DNA from: Conus ventricosus
Taxonomy: Eukaryota > Mollusca > Gastropoda > Neogastropoda > Conidae
Reading direction: 5' to 3'
Assembly (NCBI GenBank): GCA_018398815.1
Contig: CM031595.1
Location: 53,183,101 to 53,247,100, forward strand
Length of the DNA stretch: 64,000 nt
Positions 46,407-57,505 of the stretch are shown here, in pieces. Below the pieces are notes generated by a model that made no database searches, was not told the DNA's origin, and worked only from the letters and a program-made list of their open reading frames with translations. Both the position numbers and the translations under genes were made by a program. Numbering within the stretch: position 1 is the stretch's first letter; the number at the start of each line of letters is the position of its first letter.

Positions 46407-48764
46407 ATGTCGCAAACATATGGTTCAATTCTTGACCCACATAGAAGACTGAAAGAGCCCTTTGGCGTGAAGGGAAATAAACGGAATATTATTGTTCCAA
46501 ATAATCCATCTACTATTGATGCAGATCAAATTCTTACTGTTAAATTTCCAGACCTAGGAGCAGATGAAGTGATTGTGCCAGGCTCTGCGCGACTTACTTT
46601 TAAAATAGAACTCGAATCAGAAACAGACCCAAACAGGACAGTTGTCCAGAATCTGGGGCGGGCAATCGTTAAGAAAATTTCTATAAAACTTGAGGGGCAA
46701 AAAATATTTTCTTTGCACGATGCAGACATATTTTTAATCTATTCTGATCTATGGCTAACCGCGAATGAAAGGGATGATCTTGCGTTTCAAGGAATCGAAA
46801 ATAAAGATTCACTAAAACACAGAATAGGCGCCGCAGATGCTAAAGACGGTAACAAGCCCGAAGCTGTAAGTTATGCGTATGGAAATCGCTTTTCCATCCC
46901 CTTAGATTTTGAGTTGTTAAGTGCGCATGCGCCATACTTTCAAGGAGCATTAAAAGACAGATTGTCATATGAACTAACTTTTAATGAATACAAACGGGTT
47001 ATTAAATCTACAGACACCGAAGCAAAGTACAGTATTTCTGACATCTCGTTAGAGTTTGACATTGTTAGTAACCCTCACTTAGCAAGGTTGATTGAGCAAC
47101 AATATCAGTCAAAATTAGCAATATATTACGAAAGAGTGATTCATCATACAACATATCCTAAAAGCAAGGCAGACACTATATGGAATTTTAGTTTTAGTGC
47201 CGCAGCAAGATCACTTAACCCGTTCAGTGCCTCACAATAACACAAACAAAGGTGTTCCCCTGGTGCCAGGGACATCTCATGATTTGGGGGTCATAATTAA
47301 CAAAAAATTCTTGCTCTGAAACTACAAAGATAGAAAAATGAAATCTATATCATTTTTTAAGGAAATTGAATGAAGATTTTGAATCTGGGCTTCTTTTGTT
47401 TTAATTTTGATAATTAAAAAAGTATTTAGGCATTTAGATTTGGATAGATTTTTTTGCACGATCAAAAACATATGTATTTACCACGACATCTTCACATCCA
47501 AACAAGAACACACAGCAAAAAAGTTGAAAATAAAGTTTGTATTGTCACACTACACCTGTAAATGAAAGTAAAACAGTTTGGAAGTCTATCAAGACGCTCA
47601 CACTCGATGCAGACTGACCAGTCCACGACCACGCCCCCCCTCTCCCCACCACACCCCCTTGCTTGACTTCAACCCTCTCTTTCACCCCTCATCTTCCCCT
47701 ACCTTTCCGTCTGCACCGTGTCACGCCGCGAGCAGGCCACACTCCCCTCTCGCACTGATTTTCACATCACTGGACACCAGCACGCAGTGCAGAGTACACA
47801 CTAGGCTGGCTCGTTCGACGCTGTCAGCTGAACACACACACACTGAGGTCACAGAGCCCTACTCAATAACTGACGAATATGGTCGGCAATTACACCACTA
47901 TCATCATCTCACCTTCATGCTCGAGTGAGTCGTTGAATAAAAGATTATTGTGTTTGTCAAAAATCATCAGCAGAGCCTGCTCAGCTGTGTAAATACGTTG
48001 ATTTGGTTGCTGGGCTTGTCGAAGGTTGCGCCGCCATCTTTGCAAGCGAGACACGAAGTGCTGGCTGGTCATCCAGTCAGTGATGAGAATAAATGGGCTT
48101 TCCCCTCACGTGTGGTCATTTACATATTATTTTAAGACTACAGACATATAAGGCTTTCTACGCAAACTCTATTTGAGTCCGTTGATAGAAATAGTAACGA
48201 ATGAAAATTCAAGAAAAATGCATGACGTCAGGGGAATGACCATAGGCACTGGAAAAGCACTTCTATTACAGCGTCAGCTGACTGACTAAAGGCGCTCAAC
48301 GGGTTAAAGGTATTTTATTGCTGTGTGAAGATGAAGAACCATTCAAAAGACAAGCTGAAAAGTTTATTAATCCTAAAATAACGAAAGTACAATGTTCGAT
48401 TGAGGGTAGTCCTAACCAAATCTACGCTAGCGGGCTTAAACCTTATCAGCATTTTGACGAAATAAGAAAATTGTTCGGAGGCGGGAGGCATAGAAGTCCA
48501 ACAGTAGACCTTGTGTCTAAAGATCTACACCTTCACAGTGTTAGACTTGATGATTATTTAACAACGAAATACGGTTTATGGATTGACCTAAGGTCAACTG
48601 AGGATAATCAGTTGCATGGAAGTGGGAGAATGGTTAAAGACGTAATAAACATTCAAATTGATAAAGAAAAAGATGGGGATAAACCGCTTAATGTACATTT
48701 GTTTTTAATATATGATGCGCAGCTGAATATTCAAGATAACAGATTAAAAGATATACATTACTAA
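46407..48764 (+). pseudogene. Double-jelly-roll major capsid protein, interrupted by a MITE
   Basis: The N-terminal 271 codons (46407-47219) and the C-terminal part (48304-48764) flank a 1084-bp insertion at a TTAA. The N-part has VVQNLGRAIVKKISIKLEGQ, HRIGAADA, GNRFSIPLDFELL and YELTFNEYKRVI; the C-part has KFINPKITKVQCSIEG, KLFGGGRH, YLTTKYGLWIDLRS and a D-LN-D end. This is the conserved Polinton major capsid protein, which builds the icosahedral shell. After the junction the first reading frame runs six codons into the MITE before a stop, so the product lacks about 150 residues. Otherwise both parts are free of frameshifts, so this is probably the newest lesion in the gene. Confidence 0.92.
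47220..48303. mobile_element. piggyBac-like non-autonomous element (MITE)
   Basis: 1084 bp flanked by TTAA on both sides (47216-47219 and 48304-48307). The termini are imperfect inverted repeats: left CCCGTTCAGTGCCTC, right (reverse complement) CCCGTTGAGCGCCTT. TTAA duplication with CCC-starting termini is the piggyBac pattern. No transposase is encoded; the frames inside are short and of biased composition. A CGCCGCCATCTTTG word (YY1-like on the minus strand) lies near 48028. Confidence 0.88.
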
Positions 48765-48786
48765 ATTATTTTTATTTTTAAAAAGC

Positions 48787-49493
48787 ATGTCTGTTAAGCA
48801 TTATCCAAAAGTACCTACAGCGCCAGAGTCGCCTAAAGAAGAGATAGTAGAAACCCCTGACATAAAAACCTTCAGATTAACAAACATTACACAAATGCAA
48901 CAAAAACTAGAGCAAGACCTTTCAAAATACAGCAAAACCAAACAAAGGTATTCTGCTGCCTTTAATGCTGTTACATATGTTAATACTGGAACATCAACTA
49001 TAAGTGCTCTATCAGCAGGGACAAGTGTTGGTCTCTTAGTAACAGGTGTTGGTGCACCCGCAGCTTTACCTCTAGGCGGTTTGTCTTTAACTCTTGGCCT
49101 GTGTTCATTAGCTGTAAGTGCTGCTAGCAAAAAATTAAAAACTAAACTCCAAAAGCACACAGCTATGGTTCAACTAATAACAGCTAAACTTAGTTCGTTC
49201 AAACTGACAATAAATAAAGCACTAGTTGACTCAAACATCGCGGATGAAGAATTTAGTCGTTTACAGGCCGATTTTGATGACTATAAAAGACAAAAGTTTG
49301 ATCTTCAAAAAAGGCAAGGGCAAGTTTTTCTCAACAGCCAGACACTGAGCAGATAAAAAAGGAATGTTTAAAAAAAAGTAAACGAGACATTAAACTCTGT
49401 TCTAAACAGCTCACAGTAACAACATCAAAGGGCGTTTATACTTTAGTTTATGAGTCCAAGCACAAAAAGACCGTTGATATTGATTCTGATTAA
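48787..49493 (+). CDS. Polinton small hydrophobic-core protein
   Basis: 189 residues as read to TAA near 49356. The frame can continue to TAA at 49491 if one T is missing from the T-run near 49325, adding a lysine-rich tail (KKSKRDIKLCSKQ, then TVDIDSD). The middle is two hydrophobic Gly/Ala/Leu-rich stretches (residues about 70-115: STISALSAGTSVGLLVTG and LPLGGLSLTLGLCSLAVS), a helical hairpin flanked by coiled-coil-like charged helices. This is a recurrent type in invertebrate Polintons; function is unknown, though membrane insertion is likely. It starts 22 bp after the capsid gene stop, which suggests co-expression. Confidence 0.75.
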
Positions 49494-49494
49494 G

Positions 49495-49528
49495 ACGACA
49501 TTGTAGACGACCCTGGAGTCGATGTCGT
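49495..49528. other. Potential hairpin between two Polinton genes
   Basis: ACGACA pairs with TGTCGT and an inner CGAC pairs with GTCG around CCTGGA, followed by a T-run at 49531-49540. It could be a transcript 3' structure; this is not proven. Confidence 0.35.
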
Positions 49529-52500
49529 TGTATTTTTTTTAAAATTTAAATAAATAGTTTCAATTGAAAAAGAAAACTCAACATGGCTAAGATATATGAA
49601 GGACCAGATGAATTGTTTGAAGGAATGCTTAAGGGAGAGCGTTTGTCAAAACCTTTAAATGATATTAATCTAGAAGTCATTGATTCAGCAAACGTGAGGG
49701 CAAGTGTTGCTCATGCTATTTCTCAAGTTCCAAGTAAACTAACAATAGACCCGCCAGTTAAAGTAATGTTAGCTGTTTTAATCGATTATATAACAATAAA
49801 TGAAGAAAATCTAGAAGTCTGGGTCTCAACTAAACAACAGGTTATTCTTTCTCATAATGACTTAACACCCGGTTGGGCAGACCAACTGCTTACACAGTTT
49901 GATGTGGCCGCTGAAGAAGCCAAAATGAGAGGCTCTGGTTGGTCAGACGGCGACGTCATAGAGATCAGATTAAAACAGGCTAAGTATGAGCCGATTGTAG
50001 GCAAGTCTTACATTCCACTACCTCCAGCATTAGTCGCAAAAAGAGCAGTTCTAAACATAAAGAATTCAGACAGCAAATGTTTTATGTGGTGTGTTCTTGC
50101 AAGGCTGCATTACGTCCGCAAAAACGCAGAGAGAGTATCTAACTATGAACCTTACATCAATGATCTTAACTTTAGTGGAATATCCTTTCCTGTTAGCGTG
50201 GACAAAATTGATCAGTTTGAAGAACAAAACAAACCAATAACTGTTAATGTATACACATGGTCTGAGAAAACAAATTTGGTGCCTATTAGAGTGTCTAAAG
50301 ACAGCCCAACAATAGGTGATCCAGCCAAAAGTCATGTGGACTTACTCCTAATGTCTTCGCCAACAGGGCTACCACATTACACATGATACGCACAATGAGT
50401 AGACTAATGCTGCATACTTCAAAAGATGGGCACAAACAAGAATTCTGTAGAAAATGTTTAACAAGAATTCCATCCGTTAAAACCGCACTTGAACATATAA
50501 AACATTGCAAAAGTTCTGTAGTCTGTAAGACAGAACTAATTACGCTCCCACCCGGATCTAAAGTTAGTTTTAAGAACTGGAAACAGCTGCAAACAAGTCC
50601 ATATGTTGTTTACGCAGACGTCGAGTCGCTTATTGTCCCTTATGAAGGGCCAACCCCACAGAAACTTCTGAAAACTGTCTTAATGAGTAATCATCAGATT
50701 TGTTCATTTGCCTTCATTATTGTCAGGTCGGATGGCGCCCATTCGGAACCAGAATTATATAGAGGGCCTAATGCTGCAAAATACTTTTTAAAACGCATGC
50801 AGCAAGTGCGTAACGCCTGTTCTAATAATCTGAATCTCTCAGACATTATTATGACGCCTAAAGACCAACAACAGTATGACTCAGCCACACATTGTTGGAT
50901 TTGCGGTTTAGAGCTAACGCCCAAGAGTGTAAATCCAACAGTAAGAGACCATGATCACATTAGTGGCAGATTTAGAGGAGCAGCGCACAACAACTGCAAT
51001 CTTCAACTAAAGTTTGACCCAGCGAAGTGGAGGCTGCCCATCTTCTTTCATAACTTGCGAGGTTACGACTCTCATCTTATAATGCAAGCAGTAGGCAGCG
51101 ACTCCAGCGACTCCAGCGACTCCAACGCCTTCAGGGTGTCATGCATTGCACAGTCATCAGAAAAGTACATGTGTTTCACTTTAAATAACATGTCTTTTTA
51201 TGACTCTATGCAACACCTGATGGGATCATTAGAGTCACTAGCTATGTCCTTAAAGTCCTGCCCAATAACAGAAGAATATTTTGACTCAACTCTTGTTAGA
51301 AAGGGCGTTTACCCTTATGAGTATATGAACAGTTGGCAAAGGTTTGACGAAGATACACTTCCACCTAAAAGCGCGTTCTTTTCTAGTCTTAGAGGAAAGG
51401 ACATCAGTGATTCTGATTACCAGCATGCTCAAGAAGCATGGCAGAAGTTAGAGTTAAAACGATGGGAGACTATCATGACTCATACTTGAGGGTTGACGTT
51501 TGTTTGTTGGCGGACGTTTTTGAAAATTATAGAAAGACCTGCATAAAACATTATAGCCTGGATCCCGCGCATTACATTTCTGCGCCCGGGATGAGTTGGG
51601 ACGCTTTCTTAAAATTTACAGGAATACAGATTGATTTATTGTCAGATTTACCAATGATTCAGATGATTGAAAACGGATTGCGTGGAGGAATTAGTATGGC
51701 GTCGCATCATTACTGTAAAGCAAACAACAAATCCCTAGATGATTATGATCCAAGTAAAAGGTCTAACTATCTCATGTATTTAGATGCAAACAATCTGTAT
51801 GGTTGGGCTATGGCGCAATCACTTCCATTACGTAACTTTAAAATGTACACTGGCGGTATTAAAAACATTCAAGAATTTGTAGAACAACTGCATACTCTTA
51901 CAGCTGATCGTAAAAGAGGCCTTATTCTAGAAGTTGACTTAGAATATCCTCATGAACTCCATGACCTACATAATGACTACCCATTAGCGGCAGAAAGTCT
52001 AAAGATGAATCCAACAGAGCACCTAAACTTGTGCCTAATCTTCGAGGTAAAAAAAATTATGTCTGTCATTACAGACTTCTACAATTTTATTTAAGACATG
52101 GTTTAAAACTTACTGCCGTTCATTGTGTAATTGCTTTTGATCAAGAACAGTTCATGAAACCATACATCATGAAGAACACTGATCTCAGAACTAAATCCAC
52201 AGATGCTTCAGAAAAAGACTTTTTCAAGCTGATGAACAACAGCTGTTTCGGAAAGACTATGGAAAATCCACACAAGCGCAAAGATGTCAGATTGGTCACC
52301 AAAGAGAATGAGGCAATTAAGCTGACCTCAAAACAAATTATCAGGACTTTAGAAGATTTCATGATGGGCTTTTTGGCATAATGTTGAAAAAAAAAGAAAG
52401 TCAAATTGGACAAACCTGTATTTATTGGGTTTACTGTTTTAGAATTATCAAAGCTTTTGATGTTAGAATTTCTTTATGACTACTTTAAACCCTTGTATCC

Positions 52501-53054
52501 AGAGTCCAGAGTACTTTACACAGATACAGATAGTTTTGTTATAGATATCCCTACTGAAGGCATCTATAAAGACATGGAAATAGAAGTAGCTAAAGGGCAT
52601 GCGGGATGGTATGATACATCTGATTACCCTAAAGATTCGCCTTTGCATTCAAATGTTAATAAGAAGGTTTTAGGAAAGATGAAGGATGAATTATCTGGAG
52701 GGGTGATTAAGGAGTTTGTTGGTTTAAGGTCGAAAATGAACAGTATTTCGAGCCAGGAGAAAACCATTAAGAAAGCAAAAGGAATATCTCGCAGTGTTGT
52801 GCAGTCAAACATATCACATGACAACTACAAAGAAGCATTGTTCAATAAACATACTTTTCATCATGACAACGTAAAACTACGATCTAATCTACATGAGATC
52901 AACACAACTGATTGAAAAAAAATGGCGGCTCTGTTTTACTTTCACTACTAACCAAGCAGTTTGTGTACATTCCTTGTGAGAACAGGTAAGGTAAGTTGTT
53001 AAATATTAGTATCAGCTCATAATCAATCAATAAAGAAAGTGTCCGTAGCAAAAT

Positions 53055-54014
53055 ATGTCAAAACAAAATTCTAGAGGAGGGGGGAAGACTAGTACAAGGG
53101 GATCAACTGGGGGGAATGAGAAAGATAGAAAAAACTCTCAAAGAGAGGAGAAAAAAACAACTGAAAGTCGAAGGGCAATGGAGGAAAGGGCGAAATTTTT
53201 TATTTGCCTGGAATGCGAGGTGGGCGTGGAGGAAGACCAAACAAGTATCCAATGCCATGACTGTAAACAGTGGTGCCATAAAGAATGCACGACACTGACA
53301 GAAAGAGACTTCAGCTACCTTCAAAATTCTGAGACAGAAGGAATAGAATGGATCTGCCGAAGATGTTATGCAGGGGAGGGGGAAAAGAAAAGCGGAATGG
53401 AAATGAAATTAGACAGACTGATTGGATTGTTCGAAAGGGTGGAGGAAAGGCTGGAGAGACTGGAAAAAAGGTGCAGTGGAAAGGCTCTCGAAGAGAAGAT
53501 TGAGGAGGTTGTTGAGAAAAAGGTGTCAGAACTATGGGAAGAGAAGGTTGACAAGGAAAAAAGAGAGCTGAATCTGATATTTACAAATATTCCAGAGTGT
53601 GGGAGTGAAAATAGGGAAGAAAGAATGAAAATGGAGAGGGAGAGTATACAGAAGATGGTGGGAAAGATTTGTCCTCAATTGAAAGACGAGACTGTCCAGA
53701 ATCCAGTGAGACTGGGCAAATACAATATCGGAACAAAACCGAGACTGCTTAGAGTAAGTGTACAAAACAAGGAGGTAAAAAAAGAAATATTGAGAAATGC
53801 CCACAAAATAAATGCAGGGGTGACAGAGCAAAAAAAGAGGATATATATAAACCCAGACTACACACCAATTGAAAGACAAAAGAACAAAGAACTAAGAGAA
53901 GAGCTTCGAAAAAGGATTGAGAAAGGAGAGAAAGACATTGGAATCAAAGGTGGGAAAATAGTGAAAGTACAGTGGAAACCTAGGCCTGGCCAAGATGATA
54001 AAGAAGAAAACTGA
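53055..54014 (+). CDS. CR1-like LINE ORF1 protein with PHD finger and coiled coil
   Basis: 319 residues, intact. A Ser/Gly/Lys-rich head (1-45) is followed by a PHD-type zinc finger at about 48-105 (CLEC, CHDC, WCHKEC and WICRRC pairs). A heptad-like coiled coil lies at about 115-185 (LDRLIGLFERVEERLERLEK), then an RNA-binding-like region starting RELNLIFTNIPE, as in LINE ORF1 RRM domains, and a basic C-terminus. It would bind LINE RNA as a chaperone. It is separated from ORF2 by 27 bp. Confidence 0.85.
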   Translation: MSKQNSRGGGKTSTRGSTGGNEKDRKNSQREEKKTTESRRAMEERAKFFICLECEVGVEEDQTSIQCHDCKQWCHKECTTLTERDFSYLQNSETEGIEWICRRCYAGEGEKKSGMEMKLDRLIGLFERVEERLERLEKRCSGKALEEKIEEVVEKKVSELWEEKVDKEKRELNLIFTNIPECGSENREERMKMERESIQKMVGKICPQLKDETVQNPVRLGKYNIGTKPRLLRVSVQNKEVKKEILRNAHKINAGVTEQKKRIYINPDYTPIERQKNKELREELRKRIEKGEKDIGIKGGKIVKVQWKPRPGQDDKEEN

Positions 54015-54041
54015 CAATCAAAATACAAGAACAAAGAACAT

Positions 54042-56907
54042 GTGAATAGTTTTAAAAGGTATGTAGATAGAAAATCTGTGCAGGAACTGTCATACACGTT
54101 CTTGTACACAAATGCAGATGGACTGTTGAACAAAAAAGATGAGTTACTTCTATTAGCTGAAGAAAATAAACCTCACATTATAGTAATAACAGAATCTATA
54201 GCGAAAAACCAAAAAGGGGTAAATTCTGTCGAATATTCAATGCCAGGTTATGAACTATTTTTCAATGAAAATCCCAAAAGAGGTATAACTGTATATGTGA
54301 AGGACTCTATAAATGCAAAAGTATACAAGTTTACAAAAGGAAATGACTTTGATGAAAACTTGTGTATTACCTTTTTAAATAAGGATAGACAGAAAATACT
54401 GATTGGAACTATTTACAAAAGTCCAAACTCAACAACTGAAAATGAAGAAAAAATGTTTGAGTTGCTGAAACAAATTAGATTAGAAAGATTCAAATATGTT
54501 TGTATAACTGGAGATTTTAATTTCCCAGATATTGACTGGCATGGTACTGGCTCTGGAGAAAGAGGTCAAAAGTTCATAAACTACCTACAGGATGCATTTC
54601 TGAACCAAATGGTGAAACAACCAACAAGACACAGGGAGGGACAAAAATCAAATATACTAGATTTAGTACTTGTTAATGATGAAAATATGATATCAGACAT
54701 TAAGCACTTAGCTCCTATAGGCAAAAGTGATCATGAGGTTTTAATGTTCTCTTTGTACCTAGGAGGAGCAAGGAAAAGAAGAATCAAAGCAGTCATATAA
54801 TTTTAAGAGAGGAAATTTTATACAAATGAAAGAAGAATTGAAGAAGATCGACTGGAATAAACTCAATGATCTTAGTGTAGAACAATGCTGGGTAGAAATT
54901 AAAAGTATTTTAAATTCTTTAATAGAAAACAACGTTCCAAAACAAATTATTAAGAAAAATAAAAAACAGAAACCAAAGTGGATGAATATAAAGACAATGA
55001 AATTTGTAAAAAAAGAAATATAATATGTATCAGAGATTCTTAGCCACAAAGCAGGGGAAAGATTATCAAAATTATATTAAAGCACGTAATACTTGTAACA
55101 AAAAAATAAGAAAAGCAAAAACGGAATTTGAAAAGAAGTTATCAAAGGAATGTAAACAAAATCCAAAAGCCTTTTGGAGATATGTACAATCGAAAACAAA
55201 GATGAATACTGGAGTGAGCCCTTTAGAGACTAAGGATGGTGACACAGTGGAGACAGATAGAGGTAAGGTAGATATTTTGAATACATTTTTTTCTAGTGTA
55301 TTCACAAGGGAAGATACTAATAATATGCCTGTTCTAAGTCCAGCCTCAAGGTCAAAAGGCATAATGTTAGAAAATGTAGATATTTCAGTAGATGCAATAA
55401 AAAAGAAACTTCAATCTTTAAACCCTAATAAGGCATGTGGTCCGGATGCCATCCCATCGAGAATACTAAAAGAGCTAAACGAAGAAATGGCCTTCCCACT
55501 TTACATACTCTTTTCTAAATCTGTTAAAGAAATGATAGTACTTTCAGATTGGAAAACAGCTACAGTCATTCCAGTATTCAAAAAAGGTACAAGAACAGAT
55601 CCAGGAAATTATAGACCAGTGAGTTTAACATGCATTATATGCAAAATTTTAGAATCATTTATTAGAGAGGCTATTATTAAACATATGACAGAAAATAAAT
55701 TATATGCCGAGTGTCAGCATGGATTTCGTGCAAAAAGATCTTGTGTGACTCAACTTTTAGAAGTGATGGAAGACTTCACAAAGGAGATAGATAAAGGAGA
55801 GAATATAGATGTTTTGTATTTAGACTTTAGAAAAGCATTCGATTCAGTACCACATGAAAGACTTTTAAAGAAATTAGAGTCTTATGGAATAATAGGAAAT
55901 ATACTTGGTTGGGTTAGAGACTTTTTATCAAAAAGAACTCAGAAGGTAAGGATTGGTAGCTCCTTCTCTCATAGTGCTGATGTTATTAGTGGGATACCAC
56001 AAGGTAGTATTTTGGGACCAATATTATTTACGGTGTTTATAAATGATCTCCCTGTAGAATTAAAGAGTACATGCAAAGTCTTTGCAGATGACACAAAACT
56101 GTATAACTCTCCAAAATTACATAAGAATTACAAAAGGATATTGAAACATTAGTACAGTGGTCTGATACTTGGAACCTATATTTTAATGCAGAAAAATGTA
56201 AAGTACTTCATATTGGTAAAACAAACCCACAAAAGGAGTATATAATGAAAATTGGGGGCAAGGAAATAAAAGTATCTAAATGTGAAGAAGAGAAAGACCT
56301 AGGTGTGACTTTTGACAAAAACTTATTATTTGACAATCATATTGTAAATAGTATTAATAAAGCTAACAGAATGATTGGAATAATAAAAAGAACCTTTACA
56401 TTTATGGAAAAGGACACTTTTTTGCAATTATATAAGACACTAGTTAGACCTGTTCTTGAATATGGCAACACTGTATGGTATCCAATGCTAAAGAGACAAT
56501 CAGAAGCTCTAGAACAGGTACAAAGAAGAGCAACCAAAATGATTCATAATATAAAAGATTACTCATATCAGGAAAGATTAAAATATCTGCAACTTCCAAC
56601 ACTTAAGGCAAGAAGAATAAGAGGTGACTTGATTCAGGCATACAAGATATTTAATGAAATTGATGATGTTGATAAAGCACGCTTTTTTTGTACTCCGCAG
56701 AAGAATGTTACAAGGAACAGTGAAGATAAGATATTTAAACAATATTCTAGAACGAATTTAAGAAAATTTACTTTTACTAATACAGTAACCAACTTTTGGA
56801 ATAAACTAACACTTAACATCAAACGTGCACCTAGTATTAATGTGTTCAAGAACCTCATAGATAAACATGAATTATTAACAAAAATTAGATATGAATTTGA
56901 TGGATAA
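54042..56907 (+). pseudogene. CR1-like LINE ORF2 (endonuclease-reverse transcriptase), frameshifted
   Basis: Endonuclease at 54042-54800 (YTNADGLLNKKDEL, IIVITES, YKSPNS, ITGDFNFPDIDW, LDLVLVND, KSDHEVL). After a linker, the RT at 55025-56152 has KACGPDAIPSRILKEL, NYRPVSLTCIICK, GFRAKRSC, LDFRKAFDSVPHERLL, GIPQGSILGPILF and VFADDTKLY. The C-terminal domain at 56245-56907 has LGVTFDKNL and YKTLVRPVLEYG-VW. Frame changes near 54800, 55023 and 56150 each lie by A/T runs, so they may be mutations or residual errors. All catalytic residues I looked for are present. Confidence 0.88.
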
Positions 56908-57181
56908 TAAGTCTGAGCTAGCCTATGACTGGACCAACGGTTATGAAAAAAAAGGATATATACATACAGAAGGGGCGTAAAAAGCCTAAATAGGCTAAGT
57001 TGCATTGATACAACGCCCCTGATCCTGATCCTGATCCTGATCCTGAACTGTTGTAACAAAGAAGTCTCTTGACAGCACCAACACAAAACGAGTATTTAAT
57101 AATCCAGAGTTTTCATATGCAATAGGTCACTGGAGAACGGTATAATTATATCTTCTTCACCCAGGGCTTCACCGAGGGGTT

Positions 57182-57484
57182 TTATTTTTCCTCAACTTTT
57201 ATTATAGGCTCAATCATATCATCATCCAATTCAGCTAAATCTTTTTTCATGTTTGCTTGATGTGCTCGAATTTTTTTTATTATTTCAAGATATTCTTTTC
57301 CCCATATCTGATAATCAAAATTTGGGATTTTGGGTTGTAGGTGATCTGGATGTTTTAGCATGTGTTGATGAATCCTCATAAATGTATGTCTAATAACAGA
57401 AGTTTGTTCAAATGATTCTAGTATTATTTTCAAGGTCTCTTCCTTTATCATTCTTGTTTCGTTCTGCGCTTCCATTTTGGACAT
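57182..57484 (-). CDS. Polinton small protein, 100 residues, unknown
   Basis: Intact, charged and helical, with no membrane segment. It includes a His/Pro-rich middle (HQHMLKHPDHLQPKIPNF) and an acidic-lysine C-terminus. It lies between the 3' end of the polymerase gene (convergent, 36 bp apart) and the integrase gene (same strand, 21 bp upstream). No family is recognised. Confidence 0.65.
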   Translation of the reverse strand: MSKMEAQNETRMIKEETLKIILESFEQTSVIRHTFMRIHQHMLKHPDHLQPKIPNFDYQIWGKEYLEIIKKIRAHQANMKKDLAELDDDMIEPIIKVEEK

Positions 57485-57505
57485 AAATATATTTCTGTAG
57501 ATTAA

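Larger units (their letters stand above)
52911..57045 (+). mobile_element. Near full-length CR1-like LINE inserted in the PolB gene
   Basis: 4135 bp flanked by AACTG (52906-52910 and 57046-57050), which may be a short target duplication. The 5' end carries AAAATGGCGGC, like the YY1 site at L1 5' ends. It has ORF1 (53055-54014), ORF2 (54042-56907, three frame breaks) and a tail of tandem CTGATC hexamers (57019-57045) in place of poly(A). The hexamer tail and the motif pattern fit the CR1/L2 group. Confidence 0.9.
49583..57145 (+). pseudogene. Protein-primed family B DNA polymerase (PolB), interrupted by a LINE
   Basis: N-terminal region 49583-50386, then 50383-51489: zinc-finger-like C22-x2-C25 and H38/C42, Exo I ADVE (D79, E81), an HNH/endonuclease VII-like insert (C171-x2-C174, RDHDH 189-192, NNCN 203-206) and Exo II HNLRGYDS (223-230). 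Exo III YHDSYLRVDVCLLADV lies near 51470-51520; palm motif A DANNLYGWAM near 51784; motif B KLMNNSCFGKTMEN near 52227; motif C YTDTDSFVID near 52515. A CR1-like LINE occupies 52911-57045. The last 32 codons resume after it and stop at 57143-57145. Frame changes lie near 50383, 51460, 52028 and 52380. Polintons use this enzyme for self-replication; this copy cannot make it. Confidence 0.92.

Noticed and set aside
47578..47928. 116-codon frame inside the MITE as a possible gene
   Set aside because: Proline/histidine/serine composition with no recognisable domain. The element's size and TTAA ends fit a non-autonomous piggyBac relative.
52911..57045. The CR1 ORF1 PHD-finger protein as a Polinton cargo gene
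   Set aside because: It is followed by an endonuclease-RT ORF and a hexamer tail and splits the polymerase gene, so it belongs to the inserted LINE.
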